NCBI GenBank assembly: GCA_964511425.1
Contig: CAZEFI010000054.1
Span: forward strand, 1-13,260
DNA: 13,260 nucleotides
Direction of reading: 5' to 3'
DNA from: Bin55 sp964511425
GTDB taxonomy: Bacteria; Pseudomonadota; Gammaproteobacteria; Pseudomonadales; Azotimanducaceae
Shown: in pieces, positions 1 through 9,184 of the stretch
How the letters are laid out: the number at the start of each line of letters is the position of its first letter
Numbering within the stretch: position 1 is the stretch's first letter
Notes under the pieces: model-generated
Seen by the model: only the letters and a program-made list of their open reading frames with translations
Database searches by the model: none
What the model was told of the DNA's origin: nothing
Made by a program: the position numbers and the translations under genes

Positions 1-721
1 TCCTGAATACGAACTCGGTCCAGCCGAGTGTCTGGGCTAACATGTGACAACTTCATATTTCCCATTTTTATAATACCGCATGTGTAAGTGGCCGTTGGAA
101 AGCAACACTGGATCTATTTGTATATACTTCTCATCATGATATTATCGATGTAATATCTAGCTTTGAAATGAATAGTGCTGTGACCATTTCCTGTCCAAGC
201 ACATCGTCGGTATCTGAACAACTCCTTCACGGTGATACCATGAATCTACCTAAACAGTTGTGGCTATTGGACAGTGGAGAAAAGAATCCAAACCCAGAGA
301 GAAGTTCCAAAGAACGTTATTCGACAGTTGCTTTATGTGAATTGAACGCCCTTTGGGTTTTCAGATCGGATCGAACCTCGCTAATTCCGAGATATGGTTT
401 GACACAACAAAAAAATAATACTTCGTTTATATCTGTGTTTACTCCCCCCAATACCAACGAACTACATCGACGGAGACTAATAACGTGACGGTAAGTTCAC
501 CAATACTCGGATATTAAGATCGGAATTTTGCCGTGCTGAGAACTGAGGTTAACTCACTCATCAATAAGGCATGATCGTGGTTCATCTACATCGGAGTGCC
601 TTCATATTTTGCGTTTTTTTTATCAGGTCAAGTCAAAGTTCTTCGTACATCGTTCAAGTGTGTGTAATTTCAATGTCATAAATTCTTTAAATTTAAAAGA
701 CCCAATTGGGGTTTGGGTGAC
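1..721. other. Left-edge stretch without a supported gene
   Basis: No gene here can be supported. At the extreme left, two plus frames run in from the edge and stop at 40 and 47, and one minus frame could start at 43 (ATG) and run off the edge, so the end of an upstream gene or the start of a divergent one is possible but undecidable. A small hairpin (arms 13-18 and 24-29, five-base loop) has no T-run, so it is not called a terminator. An open frame at 168-488 (106 codons) has no ribosome binding site and no recognisable domain; I regard it as probably spurious. A 12-base AT palindrome lies at 686-697. The last 60 bases before 722 should carry the leader of the next gene, but I see only poor promoter hexamers there. 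Confidence 0.5.
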
Positions 722-2524
722 ATGTTAGACTCTGAGTCGGCCGAGGTAAAAGTCCGACTTCGCACTCCAATCATTGCAGGCATCTTTGGTGGTGGTCTGT
801 TGGCGACACTTTCCTGCACATTGTGGTTAGCGTTCAGTCCCGACTCTCTCGAACTCACATCCGAATCACCGACTTCGGCGGCTGACTCGAAGACAGAAGA
901 CTCTGTTCTGTCTGATTTGAAGATTTTTGAATTGGATGCGTTCTATGACTCCGTCAGCAACTTTGAGCTAAAGGCGACACTTTATTCATTGCTCTTGATA
1001 AAAGATGAAGACGATTTGTTACGATTCCTTAAGCAGTCTACGAGCATTGAATCGACGATAGTGCGAAAGGTAGTACAAACACTTGTGTTTGAACGGCTGG
1101 CAGATATTGACCCAAACATGGCATTACGACACGTACTGGACCTACCAGGTCAGCGCCGGACAGAGTCATTAGAGGTAGTGTTCCAAGTGTGGGCTCGGTC
1201 AGATTTGGACGCTGCAATTGCAGCAGGAATCCAACTTGTTCATCCCCTGAGTGATGTCGCTCTTCAGACAATTTTGCTAGCTAGAAACGACTTGCCTGAG
1301 ACGGAACGTCGAGATATTGGGCTCCGCTTTGGAGACAACTTCTCTGTGGACAGAGTAATCGCTGAAGAACGTTCTTGGTTAAACACTCAAGAACCCGAGG
1401 AGGCGTGGAATCAGGCCATCGAGGACGAAGAGCAGTTGACTCAGAGAGTCGGATTACTGGTGAGTATCGCAGAAGATTGGTGGCTGCAGGATAGCGAAGG
1501 ATTCCTTGAGAAAGTCGTCGATTCTATCAAATTTAATTCGGATCACTGGAGTTCCGATGAATACGTTGTTCTCCGACTTCTAGTACAGGCACTCGCGGAA
1601 CATTCTCCACAGGGTATTTTTGACCAAGCAGTGAACCTAGACGCTCCATGTAAGGATGCGCTGTTGTACGCCATAGTACAACACTGGTCGCGAGTCGATC
1701 CGAGTGCTGCGCTCAATACATCTTCCACGTACGAGACTGATGATCGCCGCAAAACGCTAACAAGACTTGCAGCACAAACATGGGCGCGCTCAAGTCCTCA
1801 TGAAGTGTTAGTGGTTTCATCTTCTTTAGCAAAACCATTGGCAGAAATTGCAATGGAGGAAGCAATTCTCTCAATTGGTCGCGTTGATCGAGACGAAAGC
1901 CTGAGACTTCTGCTCGACGCTCAGAGTAGAGGGTTCGATTGGACGAACCTGGTGAGCACGTTTTTTTCAGATTGGACGAAGGAGGATCCCCAAGCGACGA
2001 TCCAATGGATTCTCACGAACGAAGAAATGGAGAATCACGAACGCGAAAGAATATTAAAAGTCGTTGTGGGTAGTTTAGCTTCAAATGACTATTCTCTCGC
2101 ATTGGAATTGGCTATGTCCCAACATTCAGATAGAGCTGTGTTTGACCTTGAAACAACACTGATCCGAACGCTTGCCCGCACAGACATTGAGGTAGCAATA
2201 TCCCTGTTGCCAAGAATCCGCCCAGTGTCCAAGCTCACATCAATATCTCTAATAGGCGGAACTTTAGTCCACACTAACCGTCCCCAACGCGCATTAGAAT
2301 TGGGCGATCTGCTAACTGAAAATCAGCGGTTGGACTATTACACCGGATTGTTTCACCAATGGGCACTTTATAACCCAAAACAGTTAATGGAGTCAATCAG
2401 TTCTTTAGCGACCAACGATTTGAAGACTGCAGCATCCAGAGCACTAATACAGACCCATGGGAGCAACCCAGTCCTCTCCTTCAAGGAGTTGGATAACGTA
2501 AAGAAGTACTTAGAAGACAACTAG
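722..2524 (+). CDS. Membrane-anchored alpha-solenoid repeat protein, first of a tandem pair
   Basis: Function unknown. The protein has a short polar N-terminus, one hydrophobic segment at about residues 16-38 (bounded by Arg-Thr-Pro and Ser-Pro-Asp), an acidic Ser/Thr-rich linker, then about 500 residues of helical repeats. Repeats recur every 33-40 residues with the pattern Trp-x3-Asp-Pro-x2-Ala-hydrophobic, for example HWSRVDPSAAL and DWTKEDPQATIQW. This layout suggests a single-pass inner-membrane protein with an extracytoplasmic solenoid used for protein contacts; that role is inferred from architecture only. I chose ATG 722 over the in-frame TTG 713 because GGGG at 708-711 is 10 bases upstream of 722 but touches 713. 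A Cys follows the hydrophobic stretch but there is no proper lipobox. The next gene is a paralogue 13 bases downstream, probably in the same operon. HEAT- or TPR-like families are alternatives. Confidence 0.85.
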   Translation: MLDSESAEVKVRLRTPIIAGIFGGGLLATLSCTLWLAFSPDSLELTSESPTSAADSKTEDSVLSDLKIFELDAFYDSVSNFELKATLYSLLLIKDEDDLLRFLKQSTSIESTIVRKVVQTLVFERLADIDPNMALRHVLDLPGQRRTESLEVVFQVWARSDLDAAIAAGIQLVHPLSDVALQTILLARNDLPETERRDIGLRFGDNFSVDRVIAEERSWLNTQEPEEAWNQAIEDEEQLTQRVGLLVSIAEDWWLQDSEGFLEKVVDSIKFNSDHWSSDEYVVLRLLVQALAEHSPQGIFDQAVNLDAPCKDALLYAIVQHWSRVDPSAALNTSSTYETDDRRKTLTRLAAQTWARSSPHEVLVVSSSLAKPLAEIAMEEAILSIGRVDRDESLRLLLDAQSRGFDWTNLVSTFFSDWTKEDPQATIQWILTNEEMENHERERILKVVVGSLASNDYSLALELAMSQHSDRAVFDLETTLIRTLARTDIEVAISLLPRIRPVSKLTSISLIGGTLVHTNRPQRALELGDLLTENQRLDYYTGLFHQWALYNPKQLMESISSLATNDLKTAASRALIQTHGSNPVLSFKELDNVKKYLEDN

Positions 2525-2537
2525 TTAGTAGTTTAAA

Positions 2538-4349
2538 GTGTTTGTATCTAATCATCTGCGTAAATATATCGCATTTCTTATAGGATTTTTATTAAGCGGT
2601 ATGATGGTGTCGATAGCCCTGCTTGGCATTGCTTCTCTCCTTGACACGAATGCAGATTCCAAAGCAGCTAGTCCAAGACTCGATCAGTTCGCTGAAATAG
2701 ATGGGGACTCGAAGTTTGGCAACGTTTCATGTGCTCAATTCGACGAGTTTCTCGACGGTATCGACACCTCAACAAAACCGACTTCAAAATTTGCCGGAAA
2801 TACCACTCTGTATGCGATGTTGATGCAGGCAGATTCAAAACTGCTCGTAGATTTTTTTAAAAGTGCTAAAAACGTTTCTAACGGTTTCTGGCGACGAGAA
2901 GTCCTTTCCGCAATTCTTAAACGACTCACAACAATCGCGCCTAGCCAAGCACTGGATTGCGCCAGCAAACTTCCTATCGAACAGCGTCAAGCATTGCTAG
3001 GGGCTGTTTTTCACGAATGGTCCTTACTTAATCTCTCGGATGCGGTTAATGCGGGTTCGCATCTTGACCCTCCAGAACGGAAGAATGCTTTGACAGCAAT
3101 TGTTCAAGCTCGTGTCGACTTACCCGAGGAACGACTCATTGCGATAGGTCAAATATTTGGGTACGAAAAATACGTTCGCAGGCTAATGGATGTGAGCAGA
3201 GTCGAGGGATTTGTCGATACTCCGCAAGAGGCATGGGAAGCGTTGATCGGAGACGGACGAGATTTGCGGTTCCGGCTCGATACAGCAGTAGACGTCGCCC
3301 AAATGTGGGTGAACAGAGATGGTATTGGAGCTCTTACCGAGATTCTTGAATATGACACTGAATCGACACTAGCTTCCTCAGCATTTAACCTTATGATGGT
3401 CCAGTCAGTCGCGCGATCAGATCCTGAAGCTATTTTCGAGCAATCCATAAGGGACGAAAAAATTCAGTTTCTTGCTGCGGAAATTGCTGAGGTATGGGCT
3501 GAAACTAATCCCGTAGACGCGTTGAACCGTGTCTCTGTGTTAGACGATGCCTCGGACAGAGTGCAGCTCACGAGAGCAATTATGAGGATCTGGAGCGAAA
3601 CTAATCCTCGAGAACTTATTGAAAGGAGAAGTGTTCTACCAAAAGATGTACAACTCAGTGCAATTTCCTTGGCGATCGGTTCTATAGCTTCGACAGCCCC
3701 ACATGAAGCCATTCAGTTAATGGAGAACCTACGCGCCGAAGAAGTCAACACTTGGGTTGTTGCTGAGTCATTAGTAAATGTATGGTCCGAAAACGATCCG
3801 GCTGCTACGCTTGATTGGGTTTTATCAGGTTCGAACGATCAAAATCCACTGTTTGCCCGTATCGTAGAAACTACTGTACGCAAACTAGCTCGCGTCGATC
3901 CAGATCGTGCTATGCATTTAGCATTGAATCCGCTCAAATCCACTTGGCCAACAGCTTTAGACTATAAAGTGATTGATGAGATCGCACAGACGGATGTTGA
4001 TGTAGCTGCGAAATTGTTACCCCGCGTAAGCGACAAGTATCGAGCGCGGTCCTACAGGAAGGTAGGATTTGAATACGTCGTAAACGGGAATCCGGAAAAC
4101 GCTATCCAGCTTGCGGAACACTTGGATCCACAACAACGCGACAGTTACTATTCGGACACACTCGACACATGGGCAATGACCAATTCCGATACATTGCTGA
4201 AAGCCATGGTACGCTTTCCTTCAAGTAGAGTGCAAGAATTAGCTGCGCACGCGCTGATCTACAGAAATGAAGATCGACACTTTCTTTCGGAAAAACAATT
4301 AGAAAAAATCAAAACATACTTGAGTAAAGAGCCAACAATTCTGTGGTGA
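2538..4349 (+). CDS. Membrane-anchored alpha-solenoid repeat protein, second of a tandem pair
   Basis: Function unknown; a divergent paralogue of the gene just upstream. It starts with GTG 13 bases after the upstream stop, and the hydrophobic anchor begins at about residue 10 and runs to 34, so no longer N-terminus is needed. The ribosome binding site is weak, so translational coupling is likely. The body carries the same helical repeats: VWAETNPVDAL, IWSETNPRELI, VWSENDPAATLDW, LARVDPDRAM. Similarity to the upstream protein is collinear. Near the N-terminus, TTLYAMLM pairs with ATLYSLLL. In the middle, VDTPQEAWEALI pairs with LNTQEPEEAWNQAI. At the end, LDPQQRDSYYSDTLDTWA pairs with LTENQRLDYYTGLFHQWA. 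The equal length (603 codons each, if the upstream TTG is used) and collinearity point to tandem gene duplication. Both probably sit in the same membrane; a heteromeric pair is plausible but unproven. Confidence 0.85.
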   Translation: MFVSNHLRKYIAFLIGFLLSGMMVSIALLGIASLLDTNADSKAASPRLDQFAEIDGDSKFGNVSCAQFDEFLDGIDTSTKPTSKFAGNTTLYAMLMQADSKLLVDFFKSAKNVSNGFWRREVLSAILKRLTTIAPSQALDCASKLPIEQRQALLGAVFHEWSLLNLSDAVNAGSHLDPPERKNALTAIVQARVDLPEERLIAIGQIFGYEKYVRRLMDVSRVEGFVDTPQEAWEALIGDGRDLRFRLDTAVDVAQMWVNRDGIGALTEILEYDTESTLASSAFNLMMVQSVARSDPEAIFEQSIRDEKIQFLAAEIAEVWAETNPVDALNRVSVLDDASDRVQLTRAIMRIWSETNPRELIERRSVLPKDVQLSAISLAIGSIASTAPHEAIQLMENLRAEEVNTWVVAESLVNVWSENDPAATLDWVLSGSNDQNPLFARIVETTVRKLARVDPDRAMHLALNPLKSTWPTALDYKVIDEIAQTDVDVAAKLLPRVSDKYRARSYRKVGFEYVVNGNPENAIQLAEHLDPQQRDSYYSDTLDTWAMTNSDTLLKAMVRFPSSRVQELAAHALIYRNEDRHFLSEKQLEKIKTYLSKEPTILW

Positions 4350-5350
4350 GGGCACTTGATCTGATTTAGTGTGCGTGACATGGATGTCATCCGGTTATCG
4401 AAACGCAAGCAAGGAAGAAGGTCGCGTCGAAATTATTTAGCACTCAGGTGGATTGACAGGTGAAGTTATGTGTTTACCCAAAGTGCGAACAGACGAATGT
4501 TGAATTAGCGCAACAAGTTCATTTGTCTTAGGCAAAGTTGATAGGTGTCAGAGGTCAAGTCTGGAGATAGCAGCGACTACGCAGAATAAGAGCAGGAAAC
4601 AAGTACTAATTTCGATTGACATTCAGGCTTTCTTGTTATGTCTGCAAGATGGCAAACGCCCCTCCCAAAAATAGATTCGTGTTCAAAGAGCGTCCTACAA
4701 AGTTACCCAAAATATTTTTCAAAAAAGATAGAAACTTCGAACAGCCCAGTACTTGAAAAAGTCTCAAATTGAACTGCTCAGGATAGATAAGCACTTTTAG
4801 AGATCAGTGTGTACCCCAAAACCAACTCAGTTCCGTTTGAAATAACCCTCCATCTTCGACGGTACTCAGCACACCACTTAAACGAATTATGGAAACCGGT
4901 TTTGAAACCAGTAGTTCTTTACACAGGAACTTCTTTAATTCCTTTGGCGGCCTCGTACGTTTTGGCGCAGCTAGAGAACATCAACGCATTTAAGATTCAC
5001 TTGGTCCGTGCGTTCAATACACACAGACATACGAAGATTAAAGGAAGGAACACCTAACACAATAGTATTAGCACAAATATAACGGACGTTGGATCCCACA
5101 TGTGTGCAACGAATGTCTCGCTCGTATGCATCGCCTAGTGCTCCTAGTATTAAATATGAAACTTGCTTATTCGAGCGAACTACATGGAGTTTGTATTGGG
5201 TATCCGCGACCGACACTAAGCATCGTTGAGTCCAATCTATGTTAGACATCGGAGCCTACAAAGAACAACGCGAACACGTTTCATTCTGGATATCAAAAAC
5301 TAACGAGGACTCGCAGGTTAAAATGGAATCTTCTCATTTTTTGTAGAGCA
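4350..5350. other. Gene-poor kilobase between the solenoid pair and the permease
   Basis: I find no gene here I can defend. Two short open frames exist, one at 4809-5057 on the plus strand (GTG start, 82 codons) and one at 4971-5249 on the minus strand (92 codons). They overlap each other, lack ribosome binding sites and show no known motif. Translating the remainder gives frequent stops and no recognisable fragment, so it could be a decayed gene or true spacer. No convincing terminator follows 4349. Just before the permease there is a -10-like TAAAAT at 5319-5324 without a good -35, and a seven-codon open frame (5322-5345) that ends shortly before the permease ATG. Confidence 0.5.
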
Positions 5351-8300
5351 ATGACCGTGGATTTGAGGCAGCATCAGTTTAGTCTTTCCGATATGTGGGT
5401 GCTTGCAATAAACGAGTACCGCATCTGTGCTCGGCTCTCGCGAACTAAACTCATCCTGACGCTTACATTTTTTGTGTGCGCGTGGTATTTTGTGGTTGTA
5501 ACGCTATCGCACATGCACACCTCTGGGGTAGCTCCGATGTTTGGTGTGATCAGTCCGCGCTATCTGGCATCATTGTTAGGCGGTAGTTTCTTAGCCCTGT
5601 GCAGTCTTGGCGTCCTAGTCTTAGCCTATGACATGCATTCACGGGACGAAAACAACCACATCAACGAAGTCATCGCGACCAAACCTATTGGAGACATACA
5701 GTTCCATTTGGGTCGCCTGTTCGGTACCTTCATGATCATGGGTATACCGTTGGTATCCGTCGTAGTTCTTTGTGTCGTATATGGTCTCTTATCTGAAATG
5801 TTCACAATCCCGTTTGGCGAACCTATTGAACCTTGGAGTGTCGTCTCTTTTCTAGCGTTGGATGTGATACCGAACTTTGTTTTTTACGGTGTTCTCGTAC
5901 TCTTCTTGGCTTCATTTATTCGACCTCGATTCGTCGCGTTGCTATTGTCCGTATTCTGCTTGTATGGCTGGTTGTGGTTAACGAGCCGGCTACCTTTGTC
6001 GATTTCCGCACCATTGCATACGGTGACTGGTAATGTGATCTTTCCGTCTGACCTAATTCCTACCTTATTTACTTCGGAAATTCTGCTAAACCGCGTGGCT
6101 CTATTGTTAATTGGATTTGGCTTTCTTTTCTGGCTATCGGTGCTTTACCCGCGCAACTCAACCAACGGTACCGCACAGCGAAGAAAGGGAGCTTACACAG
6201 CCTTCGTGGGTGTTTTTCTTATCGCGTCGATGTACGGTACGCATTTCATAGACGATAGACAGATTTCAACCTGGAAGCAGATACACGACGAGCATTTTGA
6301 TCCAGTTTCGTTTCCTGATGTGCATCGCGTCGAAGGTGATGTTGATATTTACCCCGGTCGTTCGATCAAACTAGATCTGAGTATGTCGGTTTCATTTTCA
6401 GGAGCTAATATCGGCGAATTCGCATTGTTTTCTTTCAACCCTGGCTATCGCATTGGCCAACTACTGATCGACGGAAAAGACGTCACAGACTATCAATTTC
6501 GTCATGGCTTACTCAAAATTCCACGCGCACATTTCACCGACGAGGAATCAACATTACAACTAACCGCAAAGGGGAAACCAAATACTCAGTTTGCGTATTT
6601 GGATTCGGTGGATCGAGTGTCAAATATCTTTGGACCAGAGGTGCGCCAATTGCGATACCTCGGTACCGAGAACTATATTTTTCGTTCGAACTTTGTGGTT
6701 TTAATGCCAGGAATCAAGTGGTACCCGGTAGCTGGTACCGCAACCAAAGAGGACTTTGGAGAACACCGACCTCAGGATTTATTCGCCATTGATTTAAATG
6801 TTTCCGTTCCCCGCAAATGGATCGTTGCTGGTCCAGCACAACGTAGATTGCAGCCTGAGAAAAAGCGGACTACGTATCGACTTCAGACTGAAAATGCCAT
6901 TGCTCAACTGGCACTTGTTGCATCTCGATTTGAACAAGCATCCCAGACTGTTGAGGGAATTGAATTTGAAGTGTTGTATAAGGGTGCCCACCGGCGAACG
7001 ATTGAACAACTGCTCCCAGCAGGTAAGAAATTGCTCGAATGGACGCAAGGGTCATTAGACGATATCAAAACAGCCGGTTTCGATTACCCATTTAATGTAT
7101 TTTCGTTGGTTGAAGTCCCTGCTTCGCTGAGGGTTTATGGTGGGGGTAGTAAGATGGATACGGTGTTAGGGATGCCCGGTGTCCTAATGATGCCAGAGAC
7201 CACACTTCCCACGATGCACTTGAATAGCTTGCACGACCCAGACGACTTTTATTTCAAAGATGACGAAAACTTTACTCATGAACAGTGGATGGAAGATAAA
7301 GCTGGGCCGATTTACCGGTATTTTGGAATCGAACAATACGCGGGAAATCACTTATCGCATTTCTATCGTTCAATTTTCACCGATCAAACGGGTGCGACTG
7401 GAACAAATGCAGACATGCTTAACTCAATTCTCGAACAAGTCGTTGAACTAGCTTTCGCTGAGTACGAAATTTCGTTTGATTTCGACCTAGCTATTGATAG
7501 AGAGATATTGGATTTAACCTATATTGAACCTACGCATATGTTGTATATCCTTCGCCGAGCACTCGACATTAGCAGCATGGGTCAATTGCTTGAATTGAGA
7601 GAAAGTCGTACACGAAAAGTGTCCAGTGACGACGTATTAGCAGTAGTTGAAACAACGGCTTTGGCAAATTATGACTCAGCAGCTGCATTCGATAAGGTCA
7701 AGCATTGGGCTCGTTGGACTCGTGCTGTGGCGGTTAGTCGAGTGATATCTGACTTTTTCGGTCTCGACTCCTTCAATTTAGTGCTAGCAGAACTACTGCG
7801 TCGCTACCGGGGACGAAATTTCTCCTACGAAGACTTTGTAGCAATAGCGCGAGAACAGGGTGTAGATTTCGAGACAGTAGTGTACGACATGATGCATTCA
7901 ACTGGTCTGCCTGGGTTTCTTTTGTCTAGTTCGTCGACAAAACGAATTGAAGCCGACGAAGAAGGAAGCTCACGTTATCAATTAACGTTTGTATTGGAAA
8001 ATGGCGAAGCAGTTTCTGGACATTGCGTCCTCATGCCGATCAATCACTATTCGCAAGATCGCAACACAGATTTTGCACTACGGGAACAAGTATTTTTGGA
8101 GAGGAATCAAAGTATCCAGTTTGTATACGAAAGTTCAGCACCGTTTTATTCTATTATCGTAGAACCATACTTGTCTCTCAATCGGACGGATTTGCGAATT
8201 GAATTGATGGCTATAGAAGATTGGGTCAAGGAAGAAGAACTCTTCGACGGGCTAGCAAACTTTGTGTCTAAGGATGAAGTAGCAACCGAATTGAATGAAA

Positions 8301-8899
8301 ACGACATGTTTATCGTCATTGACGATCTGGACTCTGGGTTTTCGATAGTAGACCCAAGAGGAACTATGAGATTTCAACCACTAACTTTTCTAGCTCGACA
8401 GTTTGTAGGAACTTCTGCAAAGGAGAAAATTGGTGGGCTTCCAGCATTTCAATTCAACGAAGCAGTGGTATCAAACGACACCTGGGAACGTGCAAAACAC
8501 CCTTCAGCGTTCGGCAAATATTGGAAGACGGCAGCTTTGAACCGAAAAGGCGGAGGAGAGACCTATGCGAAGTTTGCTACCACTCTTCCTAACTCTGGCG
8601 TTTGGCGATTAGAGTACTTCCTACCCAGTGAAATGTTCGAACGAGTTCGTAGGTATGGTCGCAGTATTAGTACCGAAATTACCGGCTTTAGTCGAGGAAC
8701 AGCGATTCTAGATATACACATTGACTCTGTGGTAATTTCTGAGTCATTTGACACTTCTGGTTTGGATTTAGGATGGCAAACCGTAGGAGAGTATGAGATA
8801 GAAAATCCAGATGTCGAAGTCTGGGTGTCCAACAAAAAGAATCGGGGTGTAGTCTTTGCCGATGCAATCCGCTGGAGTCCTGTGCACGAATCCAATTGA
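5351..8899 (+). CDS. ABC-2 permease fused to inactive M1-peptidase-like and golvesin-like domains
   Basis: A probable inner-membrane export permease with a huge extracytoplasmic part. Residues 1-300 hold about seven hydrophobic helices (near 32-52, 73-94, 121-147, 163-188, 192-212, 244-266, 282-298). A polar loop at 95-120 resembles the cytoplasmic loop of ABC-2 permeases. Seven spans put residues 300-1182 outside. Residues about 300-860 follow the M1 aminopeptidase plan: a beta-rich N-part, a metal-site region, then helices with FFGLDSFN (802-809) and TGLPGF (851-856). The zinc motif is degenerate: NHLSH (666-670) replaces HExxH, and Ser692 in MLNS (689-692) sits where the third ligand Glu is expected, so peptidase activity is unlikely. 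Residues about 1040-1178 match golvesin/xanthan-lyase beta domains, with GWQTVGEY (1141-1148) and VVFADAIRW ending at 1175. No ATPase gene is in the window. ATG 5351 has only a weak ribosome binding site. Confidence 0.93.
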   Translation: MTVDLRQHQFSLSDMWVLAINEYRICARLSRTKLILTLTFFVCAWYFVVVTLSHMHTSGVAPMFGVISPRYLASLLGGSFLALCSLGVLVLAYDMHSRDENNHINEVIATKPIGDIQFHLGRLFGTFMIMGIPLVSVVVLCVVYGLLSEMFTIPFGEPIEPWSVVSFLALDVIPNFVFYGVLVLFLASFIRPRFVALLLSVFCLYGWLWLTSRLPLSISAPLHTVTGNVIFPSDLIPTLFTSEILLNRVALLLIGFGFLFWLSVLYPRNSTNGTAQRRKGAYTAFVGVFLIASMYGTHFIDDRQISTWKQIHDEHFDPVSFPDVHRVEGDVDIYPGRSIKLDLSMSVSFSGANIGEFALFSFNPGYRIGQLLIDGKDVTDYQFRHGLLKIPRAHFTDEESTLQLTAKGKPNTQFAYLDSVDRVSNIFGPEVRQLRYLGTENYIFRSNFVVLMPGIKWYPVAGTATKEDFGEHRPQDLFAIDLNVSVPRKWIVAGPAQRRLQPEKKRTTYRLQTENAIAQLALVASRFEQASQTVEGIEFEVLYKGAHRRTIEQLLPAGKKLLEWTQGSLDDIKTAGFDYPFNVFSLVEVPASLRVYGGGSKMDTVLGMPGVLMMPETTLPTMHLNSLHDPDDFYFKDDENFTHEQWMEDKAGPIYRYFGIEQYAGNHLSHFYRSIFTDQTGATGTNADMLNSILEQVVELAFAEYEISFDFDLAIDREILDLTYIEPTHMLYILRRALDISSMGQLLELRESRTRKVSSDDVLAVVETTALANYDSAAAFDKVKHWARWTRAVAVSRVISDFFGLDSFNLVLAELLRRYRGRNFSYEDFVAIAREQGVDFETVVYDMMHSTGLPGFLLSSSSTKRIEADEEGSSRYQLTFVLENGEAVSGHCVLMPINHYSQDRNTDFALREQVFLERNQSIQFVYESSAPFYSIIVEPYLSLNRTDLRIELMAIEDWVKEEELFDGLANFVSKDEVATELNENDMFIVIDDLDSGFSIVDPRGTMRFQPLTFLARQFVGTSAKEKIGGLPAFQFNEAVVSNDTWERAKHPSAFGKYWKTAALNRKGGGETYAKFATTLPNSGVWRLEYFLPSEMFERVRRYGRSISTEITGFSRGTAILDIHIDSVVISESFDTSGLDLGWQTVGEYEIENPDVEVWVSNKKNRGVVFADAIRWSPVHESN

Positions 8900-9156
8900 A
8901 CACCTAGAAATTTAAACCACACTCACATGGTATTAGTTGAATCGACGACTTAGCGAATCAAAGACCTGATTTCACTCGCCCTTTGACTTGTACTAGATAC
9001 GTAAAAAGAAGGTTTTTCTTCCAAAAATACTTCTTAGTTGAACTGGTCTGAGTACCAAAGTAATCAGCTGAATTGGCTACTGTACAGCATACCATTCCGA
9101 AACACGAATACTTGTGTCAGATCACTACAATAACTGGCATGATGTTCAGACATATA

Positions 9157-9184
9157 TTGAAGCATTTCAACCTTACACTATCAT
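9157..9184 (+). promoter_or_regulatory. Candidate sigma-70 promoter of the methyltransferase gene
   Basis: TTGAAG at 9157-9162 and TATCAT at 9179-9184 are separated by 16 bases. Each hexamer matches four of six consensus positions. A start of transcription near 9191 would leave a leader of about 30 bases before the ATG at 9221. It is judged by eye only; another -10-like CATATA lies at 9199-9204. Confidence 0.4.

Noticed and set aside
13..29. Hairpin with six-base arms ACTCGG/CCGAGT as a terminator
   Set aside because: No T-run follows on either strand, and its loop and stem are short; it may be chance.
168..488. Open frame of 106 codons on the plus strand
   Set aside because: No ribosome binding site, no recognisable domain and an irregular composition; it lies in an otherwise non-coding stretch.
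815..826. Possible lipoprotein signal at the Cys after the anchor of the first solenoid protein
   Set aside because: The residues before Cys are Thr-Leu-Ser, which do not fit the lipobox, and the hydrophobic stretch continues beyond the Cys.
4809..5057. Open frame of 82 codons with a GTG start
   Set aside because: No Shine-Dalgarno sequence and no motif, and it overlaps a minus-strand open frame of equal weakness, so neither is supported.
4971..5249. Minus-strand open frame of 92 codons
   Set aside because: Protein looks random with scattered Cys, no ribosome binding site, and it overlaps the plus-strand frame.
7277..7291. HEQWM (residues 643-647) as a zinc-binding HExxH motif
   Set aside because: The second His is missing (Met), and it lies about 25 residues before the place the M1 alignment requires; no Glu follows at the right spacing.
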